This document shows, one piece after another, positions 1-10,154 of a stretch of DNA of 64,000 nt; position 1 is the first letter of the stretch; every line of letters begins with the position of its first letter. The stretch comes from Cedecea neteri (GTDB lineage Bacteria > Pseudomonadota > Gammaproteobacteria > Enterobacterales > Enterobacteriaceae), in NCBI RefSeq assembly GCF_000758325.1, contig NZ_CP009459.1, forward strand, positions 1,550,001 to 1,614,000. The letters run 5' to 3'. The position numbers and the translations under genes are program-made. The notes below the pieces were generated by a model that saw only the letters and a program-made list of their open reading frames with translations, had not been told where the DNA came from and searched no databases.

Positions 1-1640
<1,640 letters not shown>

Positions 1641-1692
1641 GACTCAGTCCTTAGCATTACAGCGTCAGATGTCGGCTTTTTATCGCCCATAA

Positions 1693-1716
1693 TCTTTCGT
1701 TTTGTTTCATTTGATG
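1693..1716 (+). promoter_or_regulatory. AgaR-type operator upstream of agaS (site 1)
   Basis: CTTTCGTTTTGTTTCATTTG fits the known E. coli AgaR operator pattern of TTTCRTTT followed by YRTTTYNYTT. It lies 53 bp upstream of the agaS start codon. A second copy in the opposite orientation starts at 1770. Binding is inferred, not shown. Confidence 0.75.
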
Positions 1717-1769
1717 GTTTATCGTGCTTTGTGAAAATTTATAGAAAGGAATCGACAAGATCAATATAC

Positions 1770-1790
1770 AAAATGAAATAAAACGAAAAT
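1770..1790 (-). promoter_or_regulatory. AgaR-type operator upstream of agaS (site 2, inverted)
   Basis: AAATGAAATAAAACGAAAAT is the inverted version of the site at 1693 with two changes, and reads TTTTCGTTTTATTTCATTT on the minus strand. The two sites face each other about 55 bp apart across the likely agaS promoter. The rest of the gap (1791-1989) is AT-rich at the agaS side and holds no gene that I can see. Confidence 0.7.
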
Positions 1791-1989
1791 CATGATGTGG
1801 ATCTTTGTTTATGACTAATGCATTGTTTTTTTTAGATAGTTATTGAAAACCAGACAATTAAGAAAAGAAAAAGAAAGGCCCATAGCGGATCTCGCCACAG
1901 GCCAAAGTGATGCATAATGAAAGCAGCAGGAGCCGCCGCCTGCATTAAACGGGGTTCGAAACTGGAGATAAACGACCCGGTCTTTTACT

Positions 1990-2424
1990 TCAGATGCCTT
2001 CTTCGCTGGCTTCCGTTGCCCGGTGGCGAGCCATCTCGTCGACCAGGCTGGTCAGGCCTCGGTGCCCGCATTCCAGCGCCATCTGGCGAAACTCGCTGCC
2101 GTTTAGCCCTTCGCGCTCCAGTACCATTTCCAGCAGAAGCTGCAGATTGACGCCTGTAACGACCTCGCGCCCCGACTTCTCAAGCGCGAGCGTTGAGGCG
2201 ATACGGAAAGGCGTACCGCCCAGCAAATCCGTCAGAAAGACCAAACCTTCGCGTTCATCCAACTGGCCGATAGCCTCGTGAAACTGTTCCGTCAGCCGTG
2301 CGGTGGAAGAGGTTTCCGGAAAGTCGATGGCAATAATCTGCGGCTGCTCGCCGAGGATCTGTTTCATTGCCTGTTCCATCCCACTGGCAAAGCCTCCATG
2401 GCCGCTCAAAATGATGCTTAACAT
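1990..2424 (-). CDS. agaF: PTS enzyme IIA, N-acetylgalactosamine type (AgaF)
   Basis: A 144-residue cytoplasmic IIA protein of the mannose-family phosphotransferase system. The start MLSIILSGHGGFASGM carries the phosphorylated histidine (His9 in SGHGGFA), and FLTDLLGGTPFRIAS is the family's second signature. It receives phosphate from HPr and passes it to AgaV. It is the last gene of kbaZ-agaVWEF and starts 12 bp after agaE. No agaA follows it, unlike in E. coli. Man-family IIA proteins of other sugars look alike; specificity is inferred from the neighbours. Confidence 0.9.
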   Translation of the reverse strand: MLSIILSGHGGFASGMEQAMKQILGEQPQIIAIDFPETSSTARLTEQFHEAIGQLDEREGLVFLTDLLGGTPFRIASTLALEKSGREVVTGVNLQLLLEMVLEREGLNGSEFRQMALECGHRGLTSLVDEMARHRATEASEEGI

Positions 2425-2436
2425 CTGCTTTTCTCC

Positions 2437-3306
2437 TCAGAGGAAGTGAAGGAACTTCCCAACAACGGCTAAAACGACGGTGATGCAAATCAGGCGTAGG
2501 GGACTCCAGCCACGGCGGACCAGGGCGTACATTGCCAGGGTATACACCAGCGGTAAAAACGCCGGCATCAGCTTGTCGATGACGTCAGACTGCAGCTTAA
2601 CCACCGCATCCCCGGCGGTAATTTCAAGCGTAGTAGACAGGCGAACATAGGTTGCAACGAGGGCGCCGATAACGGTCATCCCGACGATAGAAGCGGCATG
2701 CCCGACCTTGCGTGTATTGGCCTTAATTAACGGAATGGCGGCCACGCCCATGCGGTAAGCGTAGTGCGCCAGGCCGAAACGCAGGCCCAGATGCACCACG
2801 TTAAACAGCACGATAAACACGATGGCACCGAGTATCGATCCCTGAAGCGCCAGGCTGGCGCCGATACCGCCGCAGATTGGCAGCAGCGTTAGCCAGAACA
2901 TCGCATCCCCGATGCCACCGAGCGGCGCGCCAACGGCAATTTTTGTGCTCTGGATGCTGTTTACATCCTGCTTCGAACGCTCCATCGCCAGAATAATGCC
3001 GATCACAAAGGTGACCAGGAACGGGTGGGTATTGAAGAACCCCATATGCCCCTGCATGGCCCGGGCTAAATCGCGTTTGTTGGTGTGGATCTTTTTCAGG
3101 GCAGGCAGCAGGCCATACAGCCAGCCGCAGGCCTGCATACGCTCGTAGTTAAACGAGGCCTGTAGCAACATGGAACGCCATGCCACGCGGTTGATGTCTT
3201 TCCGGGTTAGCTCCGCGCCAATCTTCTGATCTTCATAAATATTATCGTTTGAGATGATGTTCTCAGGCTCAATGGCCTGTGAAAGCGTTTGGGTATCAGA
3301 TGCCAT
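2437..3306 (-). CDS. agaE: PTS enzyme IID, N-acetylgalactosamine type (AgaE)
   Basis: A 289-residue IID subunit of a mannose-family PTS permease. The cytoplasmic N-terminal part contains ELTRKDINRVAWRSM and the conserved ASFNYERMQACG stretch. The helix GAPLGGIGDAMFWLTLLPI (about residues 128-146) is the typical IID membrane signature, and the C-terminus has two or three more hydrophobic segments. With AgaW it forms the sugar channel in the inner membrane. Its start overlaps the end of agaW by 11 bp, which suggests translational coupling. Confidence 0.92.
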   Translation of the reverse strand: MASDTQTLSQAIEPENIISNDNIYEDQKIGAELTRKDINRVAWRSMLLQASFNYERMQACGWLYGLLPALKKIHTNKRDLARAMQGHMGFFNTHPFLVTFVIGIILAMERSKQDVNSIQSTKIAVGAPLGGIGDAMFWLTLLPICGGIGASLALQGSILGAIVFIVLFNVVHLGLRFGLAHYAYRMGVAAIPLIKANTRKVGHAASIVGMTVIGALVATYVRLSTTLEITAGDAVVKLQSDVIDKLMPAFLPLVYTLAMYALVRRGWSPLRLICITVVLAVVGKFLHFL

Positions 3307-4078
3307 CTTCGAATTCCTCTTTCTGGACGCGAGCGGGCTGCGGTGGAGTAGGGTCTTTACGCATCAAATCCATCAGGGCCAGCGCTAGCGCGGCGGCGGC
3401 AATCGCCAGCACCGGTAATTTCAACCAGGCTGCGCCAACAAAGCCGATGATGAAGTAGGGGATATAAACGTTTTTCATCATGATTTTCAGCAGTACGGCG
3501 AAACCGATAGCCGGCATGATGCCCCCGGCGACGCCAAGCCCGTCAATCAGCCGCGCGGGCAGCATGTCGATGGCCGTTTTGGCATGCTCAGCCCCAAAAT
3601 AAATGGGTAAGAAGGCGCACAGAAAATAGAAGATGCCGAGTGCGAGCATCGCCAGATAGTTAATGCGCTCAATGCCATTGGTATCGGCGTTCGCAGCCAT
3701 GCGGTCGGCACGTGCCATGACGCCGGACATCACGGAGAACAGGAAGGTGATGCCCATCTGCACCGCAACCGCAAAAGGCACCGCGACGCCGACGGCGACT
3801 TCGGGCTTCACGCCGGTGGTAATGGCAAAAGTCGTGCCGACGATGGTGCCAATAATGACGTTAGGTGGCTGTGCGCCAGCGAGCGGAGCCAGGCCCATCC
3901 ACACAAGCTCCAGCGTGCCGCCGGTAAGAATACCGGTGTGCAAATCGCCAAGAATAAGGCCAACCAGTGGGCCAAGGACGACGGGGCGGTGCATATGGGT
4001 CAGGCCGTTGAACATATCCAGACCGGCGATAAAGGCCAGCAGGCCCAGGGCTATCGCTTGCAGTAAGCTGATTTCCAT
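3296..4078 (-). CDS. agaW: PTS enzyme IIC, N-acetylgalactosamine type (AgaW)
   Basis: A 260-residue, strongly hydrophobic IIC permease subunit. I chose the start MEISLLQAIALG at 4078, because the upstream in-frame extension does not resemble the family. GLTHMHRPVVLGPLVGLILGDLHTGILTGG-type sequence near residues 24-53 and the loop GAQPPNVIIGTIVGT near 68-82 are typical of mannose-family IIC proteins. Several membrane spans follow. It lies 10 bp after agaV and overlaps agaE. Symbols agaW and agaC are used for different paralogous IIC genes in E. coli; the position next to agaV favours agaW. Confidence 0.9.
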   Translation of the reverse strand: MEISLLQAIALGLLAFIAGLDMFNGLTHMHRPVVLGPLVGLILGDLHTGILTGGTLELVWMGLAPLAGAQPPNVIIGTIVGTTFAITTGVKPEVAVGVAVPFAVAVQMGITFLFSVMSGVMARADRMAANADTNGIERINYLAMLALGIFYFLCAFLPIYFGAEHAKTAIDMLPARLIDGLGVAGGIMPAIGFAVLLKIMMKNVYIPYFIIGFVGAAWLKLPVLAIAAAALALALMDLMRKDPTPPQPARVQKEEFEDGI

Positions 4079-4088
4079 AGCAAATACC

Positions 4089-4562
4089 TCAGAGAAGCTT
4101 ATAGAGATCCTGAGCTGATTCCGTCGGTACACCCTGCACAAAACATTCGACGCCGGCCTGTTTCAGGCCGGTGAAGGCGGCAATGTCCTGTTCATCAACC
4201 GATACGGTTTTAGCAACCTGCTTTTTGCCTTCGACGTAGTGCATGTTGCCTACGTTGATACGCGTTACCGGCACGTTGCCGTTCACCAGGGTGAGGAAGT
4301 CCCGCGGGTTTTTACAGACCAGCAGGATCTTCTGGCGATCCGCCGCGCGGTGAATGTTGTCGATGACTTTTTGCAGCGGCCAGAAGCGCACCGCAATCCC
4401 TTCTGCCAGCACCATCTCCATCAGGTTCTGCTGGATGGGATCTTCCGCCACCTCATCATTCGCGACCAGAACCAGGTTTGCGCCGGAAAACCCGACCCAC
4501 TGCACGCCAACCTGACCGTGGATCAGGCGCTCATCAATGCGGCTTAAGACAATATTTGGCAT
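4089..4562 (-). CDS. agaV: PTS enzyme IIB, N-acetylgalactosamine type (AgaV)
   Basis: A 157-residue cytoplasmic IIB protein. MPNIVLSRIDERLIHGQV contains the active-site histidine (His15), which carries phosphate from AgaF to the incoming sugar. The stretch ANLVLVANDEVAEDPIQQ is conserved across mannose-family IIB proteins. It is the first PTS gene after kbaZ, with a 24 bp gap. AgaV (GalNAc) and AgaB (GalN) are paralogues in E. coli. Location directly after kbaZ matches agaV. Confidence 0.92.
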   Translation of the reverse strand: MPNIVLSRIDERLIHGQVGVQWVGFSGANLVLVANDEVAEDPIQQNLMEMVLAEGIAVRFWPLQKVIDNIHRAADRQKILLVCKNPRDFLTLVNGNVPVTRINVGNMHYVEGKKQVAKTVSVDEQDIAAFTGLKQAGVECFVQGVPTESAQDLYKLL

Positions 4563-4586
4563 GGTATTTCCCTTATTATCATTGTG

Positions 4587-5891
4587 TTAATGAGGAGGTA
4601 ACTCACCGTGACAGGCCGCGTGATACTGGCGCAGCACATCCTGAATATGGTCGATAATCAGCTCATGAGGCCTGGCGGCCAGCTGTGCTTCCCGCACTTT
4701 GGCGTACTGAAGCGGCAAATACTGGCTGATTAACGGTAGCGGAATGGGTTCATGGGCAAGGTTTCTGACCAGCACATCGTAAGCCTCATCGATGTCGCGA
4801 TCCGGCCAGTAGTAGCGTACCCGGTCAGAGTAGCTGTAGCCGCGTGCCAGGCGTAGCGCATCGCCGTTGCCGTGATAGTGCTGCTGCCAGTGCTCCGGGT
4901 GGTCAAGCATCACGCTTTCCAGGACGTCCCTCAGGCCGGAGCATTTGTGTGCCGGGAGCAGTTCTCGCTCAATGGCTGAGAGCGAAAAAAGGGCTTCACG
5001 TAGGGCAAAAGTCAGGGCCGGGCCGACTTTTAGTATCGCAAAGTGATCTTCCACTAACTGATGCAGCGCCTGCGTGGTCTGGTAATCCGTTGAATGCGCT
5101 TCAAAAACCATCGAGGGCGAATCTGCAATGAGTTTGCTTAGCGCCCGGGCTTTTTCCGGCTGGTAGTCAATCACCTGGGTGTGGTCGAACTCGACGCCGG
5201 GTTGAACAACAAGGCCAATAATTCGCGGCCAGATTTCACTTAGCCCCTGTTCAGAAAAGGCCCGACGGTGAGCTTCCAGCGTGGCATCTGCGGCCTGCGG
5301 AGTTGTGACGGCGAGCTCAGCGAGAGTTTCATGGGCACCGCCAGGCACCGGTACTTCAGTGCCGATGATGTACACCAGATCGGCATGGCCAAAGTGGTCG
5401 ATACAGGTTTGCTCAGCAATCAGCGCCAGTCTGGCTGCTCGCCCGGCAACGACGTCATCCATGAGCGGCACGGGATCGTCTGCACAAGACATGCTGCAGT
5501 CGAGGTGTATTTTTTTGAAGCCTGCGGCGACATAGCTGCGGATCAGCTCTTCGGCATGGGACATTGCCTCTTCGGCTGGCCGGGTTTGCCAGCGGTTTGG
5601 CCCAAGATGGTCGCCGCCGAGTATCAGGTTGGCATAAGGAAAGCGGTGTTGTTCCGCGAGTTGATAAACGAAACCGCAGAAATCCGCAGGCGTCATTCCG
5701 GTATAGCCGCCGTACTGGTCCACCTGGTTAGAGGTCGCTTCGATAAGCAAGCTGGTGCCGGCTTCGCGAGCGTGGCGCATGGCGGCCTCAAGTACCAGCG
5801 GATGCGCGGAGCACACCGCAAAGATCCCGTGCTGGTTGTTCCGTTTGTGGTTAGCGACAAATTCGATCAACTGTTTCACTTTCCTCTCCAC
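4587..5891 (-). CDS. kbaZ: Tagatose-bisphosphate aldolase subunit KbaZ
   Basis: A 434-residue protein of the GatZ/KbaZ family, which stabilises and activates the catalytic aldolase KbaY. Family hallmarks are [14 protein letters not shown] (residues 24-37), [16 protein letters not shown] (52-67), GGDHLGPN (93-100), IHLDCSMSC and [11 protein letters not shown]. The reading starts with GTG at 5889-5891. It is the first gene of the operon kbaZ-agaVWEF and is divergent from agaR, with three AgaR-like sites in the 239 bp between them. GatZ is excluded by the aga context and by closer resemblance to KbaZ. Confidence 0.95.
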   Translation of the reverse strand: MERKVKQLIEFVANHKRNNQHGIFAVCSAHPLVLEAAMRHAREAGTSLLIEATSNQVDQYGGYTGMTPADFCGFVYQLAEQHRFPYANLILGGDHLGPNRWQTRPAEEAMSHAEELIRSYVAAGFKKIHLDCSMSCADDPVPLMDDVVAGRAARLALIAEQTCIDHFGHADLVYIIGTEVPVPGGAHETLAELAVTTPQAADATLEAHRRAFSEQGLSEIWPRIIGLVVQPGVEFDHTQVIDYQPEKARALSKLIADSPSMVFEAHSTDYQTTQALHQLVEDHFAILKVGPALTFALREALFSLSAIERELLPAHKCSGLRDVLESVMLDHPEHWQQHYHGNGDALRLARGYSYSDRVRYYWPDRDIDEAYDVLVRNLAHEPIPLPLISQYLPLQYAKVREAQLAARPHELIIDHIQDVLRQYHAACHGELPPH

Positions 5892-5912
5892 GCTGATGGG
5901 TTAAAACATTTT

Positions 5913-5936
5913 CTTTCGATTCATTTCATTTAATCG
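5913..5936 (+). promoter_or_regulatory. AgaR-type operator at kbaZ start
   Basis: CTTTCGATTCATTTCATTT matches the AgaR pattern with one departure (ATT for TTT after the TTTCG core). It lies 22 bp upstream of the kbaZ GTG, where a bound repressor would block transcription. Confidence 0.65.
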
Positions 5937-5992
5937 TGCCTTAATGGCGTTTGAGAATAAAAAGAAAGATACTGGAATTGAGATCTGTTTCG

Positions 5993-6013
5993 CAAAAGAA
6001 ACATAATGAAAGG
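5993..6013 (-). promoter_or_regulatory. AgaR-type operator between kbaZ and agaR
   Basis: Read on the minus strand, CCTTTCATTATGTTTCTTTT follows the AgaR pattern, with one A in place of T. It sits in the middle of the divergent control region. An adjacent GTTTCGC stretch could be an extra half-site. Confidence 0.55.
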
Positions 6014-6090
6014 CGCTGGTGTGCTTACTGCGCCTTTTGAACGAAGATTCCTGGGGCTTGCTTTCTGCTAAAAGAAAGGTGTTAATAGAC

Positions 6091-6110
6091 AAATAGAAAT
6101 GAAACGAAAG
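6091..6110 (-). promoter_or_regulatory. AgaR-type operator upstream of agaR
   Basis: Minus-strand CTTTCGTTTCATTTCTATTT fits every fixed position of the E. coli AgaR operator pattern. It ends 20 bp before the agaR ATG, which suggests that AgaR limits its own synthesis. Confidence 0.75.
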
Positions 6111-6130
6111 ATATATTGAAAGGTTACCCT

Positions 6131-6940
6131 ATGAGAAACAGTGATACCGCAACGGACAAACGTATTCCGGGTACCAGCGAAAGACGCGAACAGATTATTC
6201 AGCGTCTTCGCCAGCAGGGAAGCGTGCAGGTTAATGATTTATCTTCTTTTTTTGGTGTTTCAACCGTCACAATCCGCAACGATCTTGCGTTTCTTGAAAA
6301 GCAGGGCATTGCGGTTCGTGCCTACGGCGGGGCGTTGATCTGTGAGCCTGGTAGCGCGGTAGCAGAGCCTTCGGTGGAAGATAAAAGCTCGCTGAATACT
6401 ACACTGAAGCGCAGCATCGCTCGTGTGGCGGCAGGTTTGATCCAGTCCGGAGATAAGGTGATTCTGGACTCCGGTACCACGACATATGAAATTGCCCGGA
6501 TGATGCTGCAGCATAAAGAAGTGATCGCCATGACCAACGGCATCAACGTAGCTAACGCCCTGTTGGAAGCAGAAGGGGTAGAGGTGCTGATGACAGGCGG
6601 GCACCTGCGTCGTCAGTCACTGTCGTTTTACGGCGATAGCGCGGAACAGTCGCTGCAAAATTATCATTTCGACATGCTGTTCCTCGGGGTAGATGCTATC
6701 GATCCGGAACGCGGCGTGAGCACTCATAATGAGGATGAAGCGCGCCTCAACCGCAAAATGTGCGAGGTCGCCGAGCGGATTATCGTGGTGACCGATTCCA
6801 GCAAATTTAACCGCTCCAGCCTGCATAAAATCATCGATATCCAGCGAATTCACCGGGTGATTACCGATAAAGGCATTCCGGCAGATAGCCTGATTGCGCT
6901 GCGCAAGAGTGGCATTGATGTTGTGCTGGTGGGCGACTAG
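6131..6940 (+). CDS. agaR: AgaR, DeoR-family repressor of the aga regulon
   Basis: A 269-residue transcription repressor, the same length as in E. coli. The N-terminal winged helix contains [24 protein letters not shown] and the recognition helix [17 protein letters not shown] (about residues 40-56). The C-terminal DeoR sensor domain has [15 protein letters not shown], which binds a phosphosugar, and [24 protein letters not shown]. The ATG at 6131 has GAAAGG upstream; a TTG at 6116 is a less likely start. It is divergent from kbaZ. Its predicted operators lie at 1693, 1770, 5913, 5993 and 6091. Confidence 0.96.
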   Translation: MRNSDTATDKRIPGTSERREQIIQRLRQQGSVQVNDLSSFFGVSTVTIRNDLAFLEKQGIAVRAYGGALICEPGSAVAEPSVEDKSSLNTTLKRSIARVAAGLIQSGDKVILDSGTTTYEIARMMLQHKEVIAMTNGINVANALLEAEGVEVLMTGGHLRRQSLSFYGDSAEQSLQNYHFDMLFLGVDAIDPERGVSTHNEDEARLNRKMCEVAERIIVVTDSSKFNRSSLHKIIDIQRIHRVITDKGIPADSLIALRKSGIDVVLVGD

Positions 6941-6963
6941 CGTTTTGTTTCTGGCGGGCCCGC

Positions 6964-6992
6964 GTGACAGGGGAGATGAAACCCTCTATACT
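6964..6992 (+). promoter_or_regulatory. Promoter of rnpB
   Basis: GTGACA (6964-6969) and TATACT (6987-6992) are separated by 17 bp, and a G at 7000 begins the RNase P RNA. The GC-rich stretch between -10 and start (GCGCGCC) is typical of stable-RNA promoters under growth-rate and stringent control. It begins 24 bp after the agaR stop. Confidence 0.8.
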
Positions 6993-6999
6993 GCGCGCC

Positions 7000-7376
<377 letters not shown>

Positions 7377-7808
7377 CATTCATATCGAAACGCCCCGCAC
7401 AGTGAAAGCTGGCGGGGCGTTTTGCATCCAGGGACAACGAGATGAATGACTGTCCACGACGCTCTTCATAGAAAGAAAGCGGCTTATCGGTCAGCTTCAA
7501 CTCATTCATATCGAAACGCCCCGCACAGTGAAAGCTGGCGGGGCGTTTTGCATCCAGGGACAACGAGATGAATGACTGTCCACGACGCTCTTCATAGAAA
7601 GAAAGCGGCTTATCGGTCAGCTTCAACTCATTCATATCGAAACGCCCTGCAGGTGCAAGCTTGCGGGGCGTTTTGCATTCAGAGACAACAAGATGAATGA
7701 CTGTCCACGACGCTCTTCATAGAAAGAAAGCGGCTTATCGGTCAGCTTCAACTCATTCATATAGAAACGCCCCGCAGGTGCAAGCTTGCGGGGCGTTTTG
7801 CCTTCATA

Positions 7809-8735
7809 CTATTGCAGCGTTTTAAGCATGCAGATTTCACAGCTGTTGTGGCCAGTGTTGCCCAGGCTGCCGTCCAGGTGTTTGAAACCAAATGCTTCGT
7901 AGAGTGAGACCGCCGAGCTGAGCTCATCGAGCGTCTCCAGGTAGCAGTAACGATAGCCGAACGCTTCGGCTTGCTCTATCGCCAGCGCCATCAGGCGTCT
8001 TCCCAGGCCCATTCCCGTCACGTTGCTGTCCAGATAGAGTTTTTGTAATTCACAATATTCTTCGCCTGCACCCTGCAGCGGGGCGATGCCAACGCCGCCT
8101 AAAATTTTGCCTTCGTGTTCAACTACCCAGTAGCCAGACCCGGGTTTTTGGTAGGCGCTGGTCAGGTCATTCAGCGCCGGATCGTGCAGGCTCACGCCTT
8201 CGAGATGATCGATTTTATTATCACAGAAGCTTTGGCGGATAACCTCGGCGATAGCGAGATTGTCCTCTGGGCGAATGGGCCGAATCTGAACCTGAAGATC
8301 CCGCTGGCTGCGGGCATTGACCAGCGCGCGAGTCAGCGATTTGACCGACTGATAGATCTGCTGTTTTTCGCTGTCTGATGCCAGAGAAAGAGCCTGGGCC
8401 GTGAAGTCGTTAGCGTGTTTGGTGAGATCTTTCAGTGCGGCAATGCCCTCCTGGCTCAGGTTGAACACAGTGGCTCTCCCGTCGTTTTCATCCTGCATTC
8501 TTGCCAACAGATTGGCACTTTCAAGACCGCGAAGCGTTCTGCTAATGCTGGATTTTTCCACGCACAGGCGGCGGGCAAGCTCCGTTACCCCGGCGGGCTC
8601 GCGATCGAGTTCGATCAAAATATGGCTTTGTAACGGCGACAGATCGGTCCCGCTGCTTTTCCTGTTCAGCATGCCCAGCTCGCGCACCATCTCGCGCAGC
8701 GCGGCTCGGAATTCTTCAATTTCGTTGGTCTGCAT
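7809..8735 (-). CDS. MarR-type regulator fused to a GNAT acetyltransferase
   Basis: A 308-residue two-domain protein. Residues 1-140 form a MarR winged helix (LSPLQSHILIELDREP, then VTELARRLCVEKSSISRTLRGLE). Residues 148-308 form a GNAT domain: RPIRPEDNLAIAEVIR, then the acetyl-CoA loop VTGMGLGRRLM near residue 248, and AFGFKHLDGSLGNTGH near the end. Such fusions occur in many bacteria, but their substrates are mostly unknown. It is divergent from a small membrane protein gene, with a perfect 7-bp-arm palindrome (8768-8782) between them that it may bind itself. The acetylated target cannot be told from sequence. Confidence 0.85.
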   Translation of the reverse strand: MQTNEIEEFRAALREMVRELGMLNRKSSGTDLSPLQSHILIELDREPAGVTELARRLCVEKSSISRTLRGLESANLLARMQDENDGRATVFNLSQEGIAALKDLTKHANDFTAQALSLASDSEKQQIYQSVKSLTRALVNARSQRDLQVQIRPIRPEDNLAIAEVIRQSFCDNKIDHLEGVSLHDPALNDLTSAYQKPGSGYWVVEHEGKILGGVGIAPLQGAGEEYCELQKLYLDSNVTGMGLGRRLMALAIEQAEAFGYRYCYLETLDELSSAVSLYEAFGFKHLDGSLGNTGHNSCEICMLKTLQ

Positions 8736-8767
8736 AACAACTCACATCAATGGGGGAAATGTATTTG

Positions 8768-8797
8768 GTTAACACTGTTAACTAGTTTGTGTATCAT
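8768..8797 (+). promoter_or_regulatory. Promoter of the small membrane protein, overlapped by a palindromic operator
   Basis: TTAACA (8769-8774) and TATCAT (8792-8797) are 17 bp apart, a good sigma-70 pair pointing right. GTTAACACTGTTAAC at 8768-8782 is a perfect palindrome around a central C and covers the -35 box. MarR proteins bind such sites, and a MarR-domain gene starts 33 bp to the left. Binding is inferred. Confidence 0.65.
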
Positions 8798-8837
8798 ACC
8801 GAAATTAAGCAGGCAGGCAAGCGAGCAGGAGGACAGG

Positions 8838-8939
8838 ATGCAAAACAGAGAACCCGATACGACGGACAGAAGGATTGTGATCGGTACGATCGTTGCTGTG
8901 CTGTGTTTTTATATTGCGGTTGCGGTGGGATCGCTTTGA
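8838..8939 (+). CDS. 33-residue single-span membrane protein, unknown function
   Basis: A short open frame, MQNREPDTTDRRIVIG followed by a continuous hydrophobic stretch (about residues 13-31) ending VAVGSL. A perfect AGGAGG ribosome site stands 5 bp before the ATG, and a good promoter lies at 8769-8797. This combination makes it likely to be translated. The charged N-terminus and single helix suggest an inner-membrane protein. It lies 76 bp upstream of the AAA ATPase gene in the same direction. I do not recognise a family. Confidence 0.7.
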   Translation: MQNREPDTTDRRIVIGTIVAVLCFYIAVAVGSL

Positions 8940-9015
8940 GTCTCTGGCGGCAAATAAGTGCGCTTTGGCGGGTATTTGTCATAATGGTCCTCAAGTTTCA
9001 CCTCGGCGAAAAATC

Positions 9016-10113
9016 ATGATCAAATCCCTCTACATCGACAACTACCGTTCCGTGCGTAAGCTTTCCATTGATTTGGGGAGATTGAACGTGGTGTTTGGGC
9101 CCAACGGGTGCGGTAAGTCTAATATTTATAAGGCGATCCATCTGATCCACGGCGCGGGGAGTGGGCAATTGTCCCATTGGCTTTCTGATGAAGGCGGGAT
9201 CCAGAAAGCGATGTGGGCGGGCGATCGTGCCCGCGGCTACGCCAGCGCGCCGCGCAGACTGACGCTGGCGGTCGAAACCGACACGTTTGAATATGAACTA
9301 CAGGTGGGCTTCCCTGAGCCGCTGCCGTACCCGACGATGTTTAGCCTCGATCCTATCGTGAAAGAGGAGCAAATCTGGCTCAGCGGCTACCGGCGTCGTC
9401 CTTCGTCGTCGGTAATGCAGCGGCGTAATCAGACGGTTTTTCTTAATAACGTCAACGGCGAAAAGGTCACTCACGCCGCCACGCTATATGAAAATGAATC
9501 CCTCTTTGGCCAGCTTGGCGAGCCTCATTTGTACCCGGAAGTCTCCAGCGCCAGGGAGACGCTGCGTAACTGGCGTTTCTACCACGAGTTCGATATTTCC
9601 AAAGGCGCTGGCCTGAGGCTGCCTCAGGTGGGCTATCGTTCCCCGGTGCTGTCCGGCGATGGCCTGAACCTGGCCGCCGCGTTTCAGACCATCGTCGAAA
9701 TTGGCGACAGCGAGCTGATGTTTACCGTGCTGGAGGAGGCTTTCCCGGAATGTACGTTTTTCTGTGATAACAGCGGCGGGCGCTTCCAGATGATGATGAA
9801 CCGACAGGGGATAAATCGCCCGCTGGAGTCCGCGGAGTTTTCAGACGGCACGCTGCGTTTTCTCTGCCTGACGGTGGCGCTGCTCAGCCCGAGACCGCCG
9901 CAGTTCATCGCCCTAAATGAGCCTGAAAATAGCCTGCATCCGCAAATGCTTCCGGCGCTTGCCCGCCTGATTGCCGAGGCGAGCCGCTACACGCAGATTT
10001 GGCTCACCAGCCATTCCCCTGAACTGGCCACCCTTATCGAAAAACACACGGCGTTTACGCTGTACGAGCTGGGTATTGAGAAAGGGGAAACCACGATGAC
10101 TCAGCTGGCCTGA
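9016..10113 (+). CDS. AAA/SMC-like ATPase, unknown role
   Basis: A 365-residue protein of the ABC/SMC-like AAA ATPase group (COG4637 type). MIKSLYIDNYRSVRKLSIDLG is the typical beginning. Walker A is GPNGCGKSN (residues 28-36). FSDGTLRFLCL is the signature region, and PPQFIALNEPENSLHP holds Walker B, with N in place of the usual aspartate before Glu. TSHSPEL is the switch histidine motif near the end. The ATG at 9016 has only a weak ribosome site. No nuclease (TOPRIM) domain is attached, so it is not a full OLD protein. It may be co-transcribed with the small membrane protein. DNA-linked function is only a guess. Confidence 0.75.
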   Translation: MIKSLYIDNYRSVRKLSIDLGRLNVVFGPNGCGKSNIYKAIHLIHGAGSGQLSHWLSDEGGIQKAMWAGDRARGYASAPRRLTLAVETDTFEYELQVGFPEPLPYPTMFSLDPIVKEEQIWLSGYRRRPSSSVMQRRNQTVFLNNVNGEKVTHAATLYENESLFGQLGEPHLYPEVSSARETLRNWRFYHEFDISKGAGLRLPQVGYRSPVLSGDGLNLAAAFQTIVEIGDSELMFTVLEEAFPECTFFCDNSGGRFQMMMNRQGINRPLESAEFSDGTLRFLCLTVALLSPRPPQFIALNEPENSLHPQMLPALARLIAEASRYTQIWLTSHSPELATLIEKHTAFTLYELGIEKGETTMTQLA

Positions 10114-10119
10114 CGCCGT

Positions 10120-10147
10120 TTTCCCTTCCCCGCAAGGAGAAGGGAAA
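10120..10147. terminator. Hairpin between convergent genes
   Basis: Arms TTTCCCTTCCCC and GGAGAAGGGAAA enclose a GCAA tetraloop, with one mismatch. It fills the 41 bp between the ATPase gene and the convergent gene ending at 10155, so it may act in both directions. Confidence 0.6.
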
Positions 10148-10154
10148 CCTAAGG

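Noticed and set aside
1791-1989. Remnant of agaA between agaF and agaS
   Set aside because: I found no stretch resembling a deacetylase; the gap is too short and AT-rich.
8789-9019. 76-residue frame overlapping the 33-residue membrane protein
   Set aside because: It lacks a ribosome site. The AGGAGG at 8827 clearly serves the other frame.
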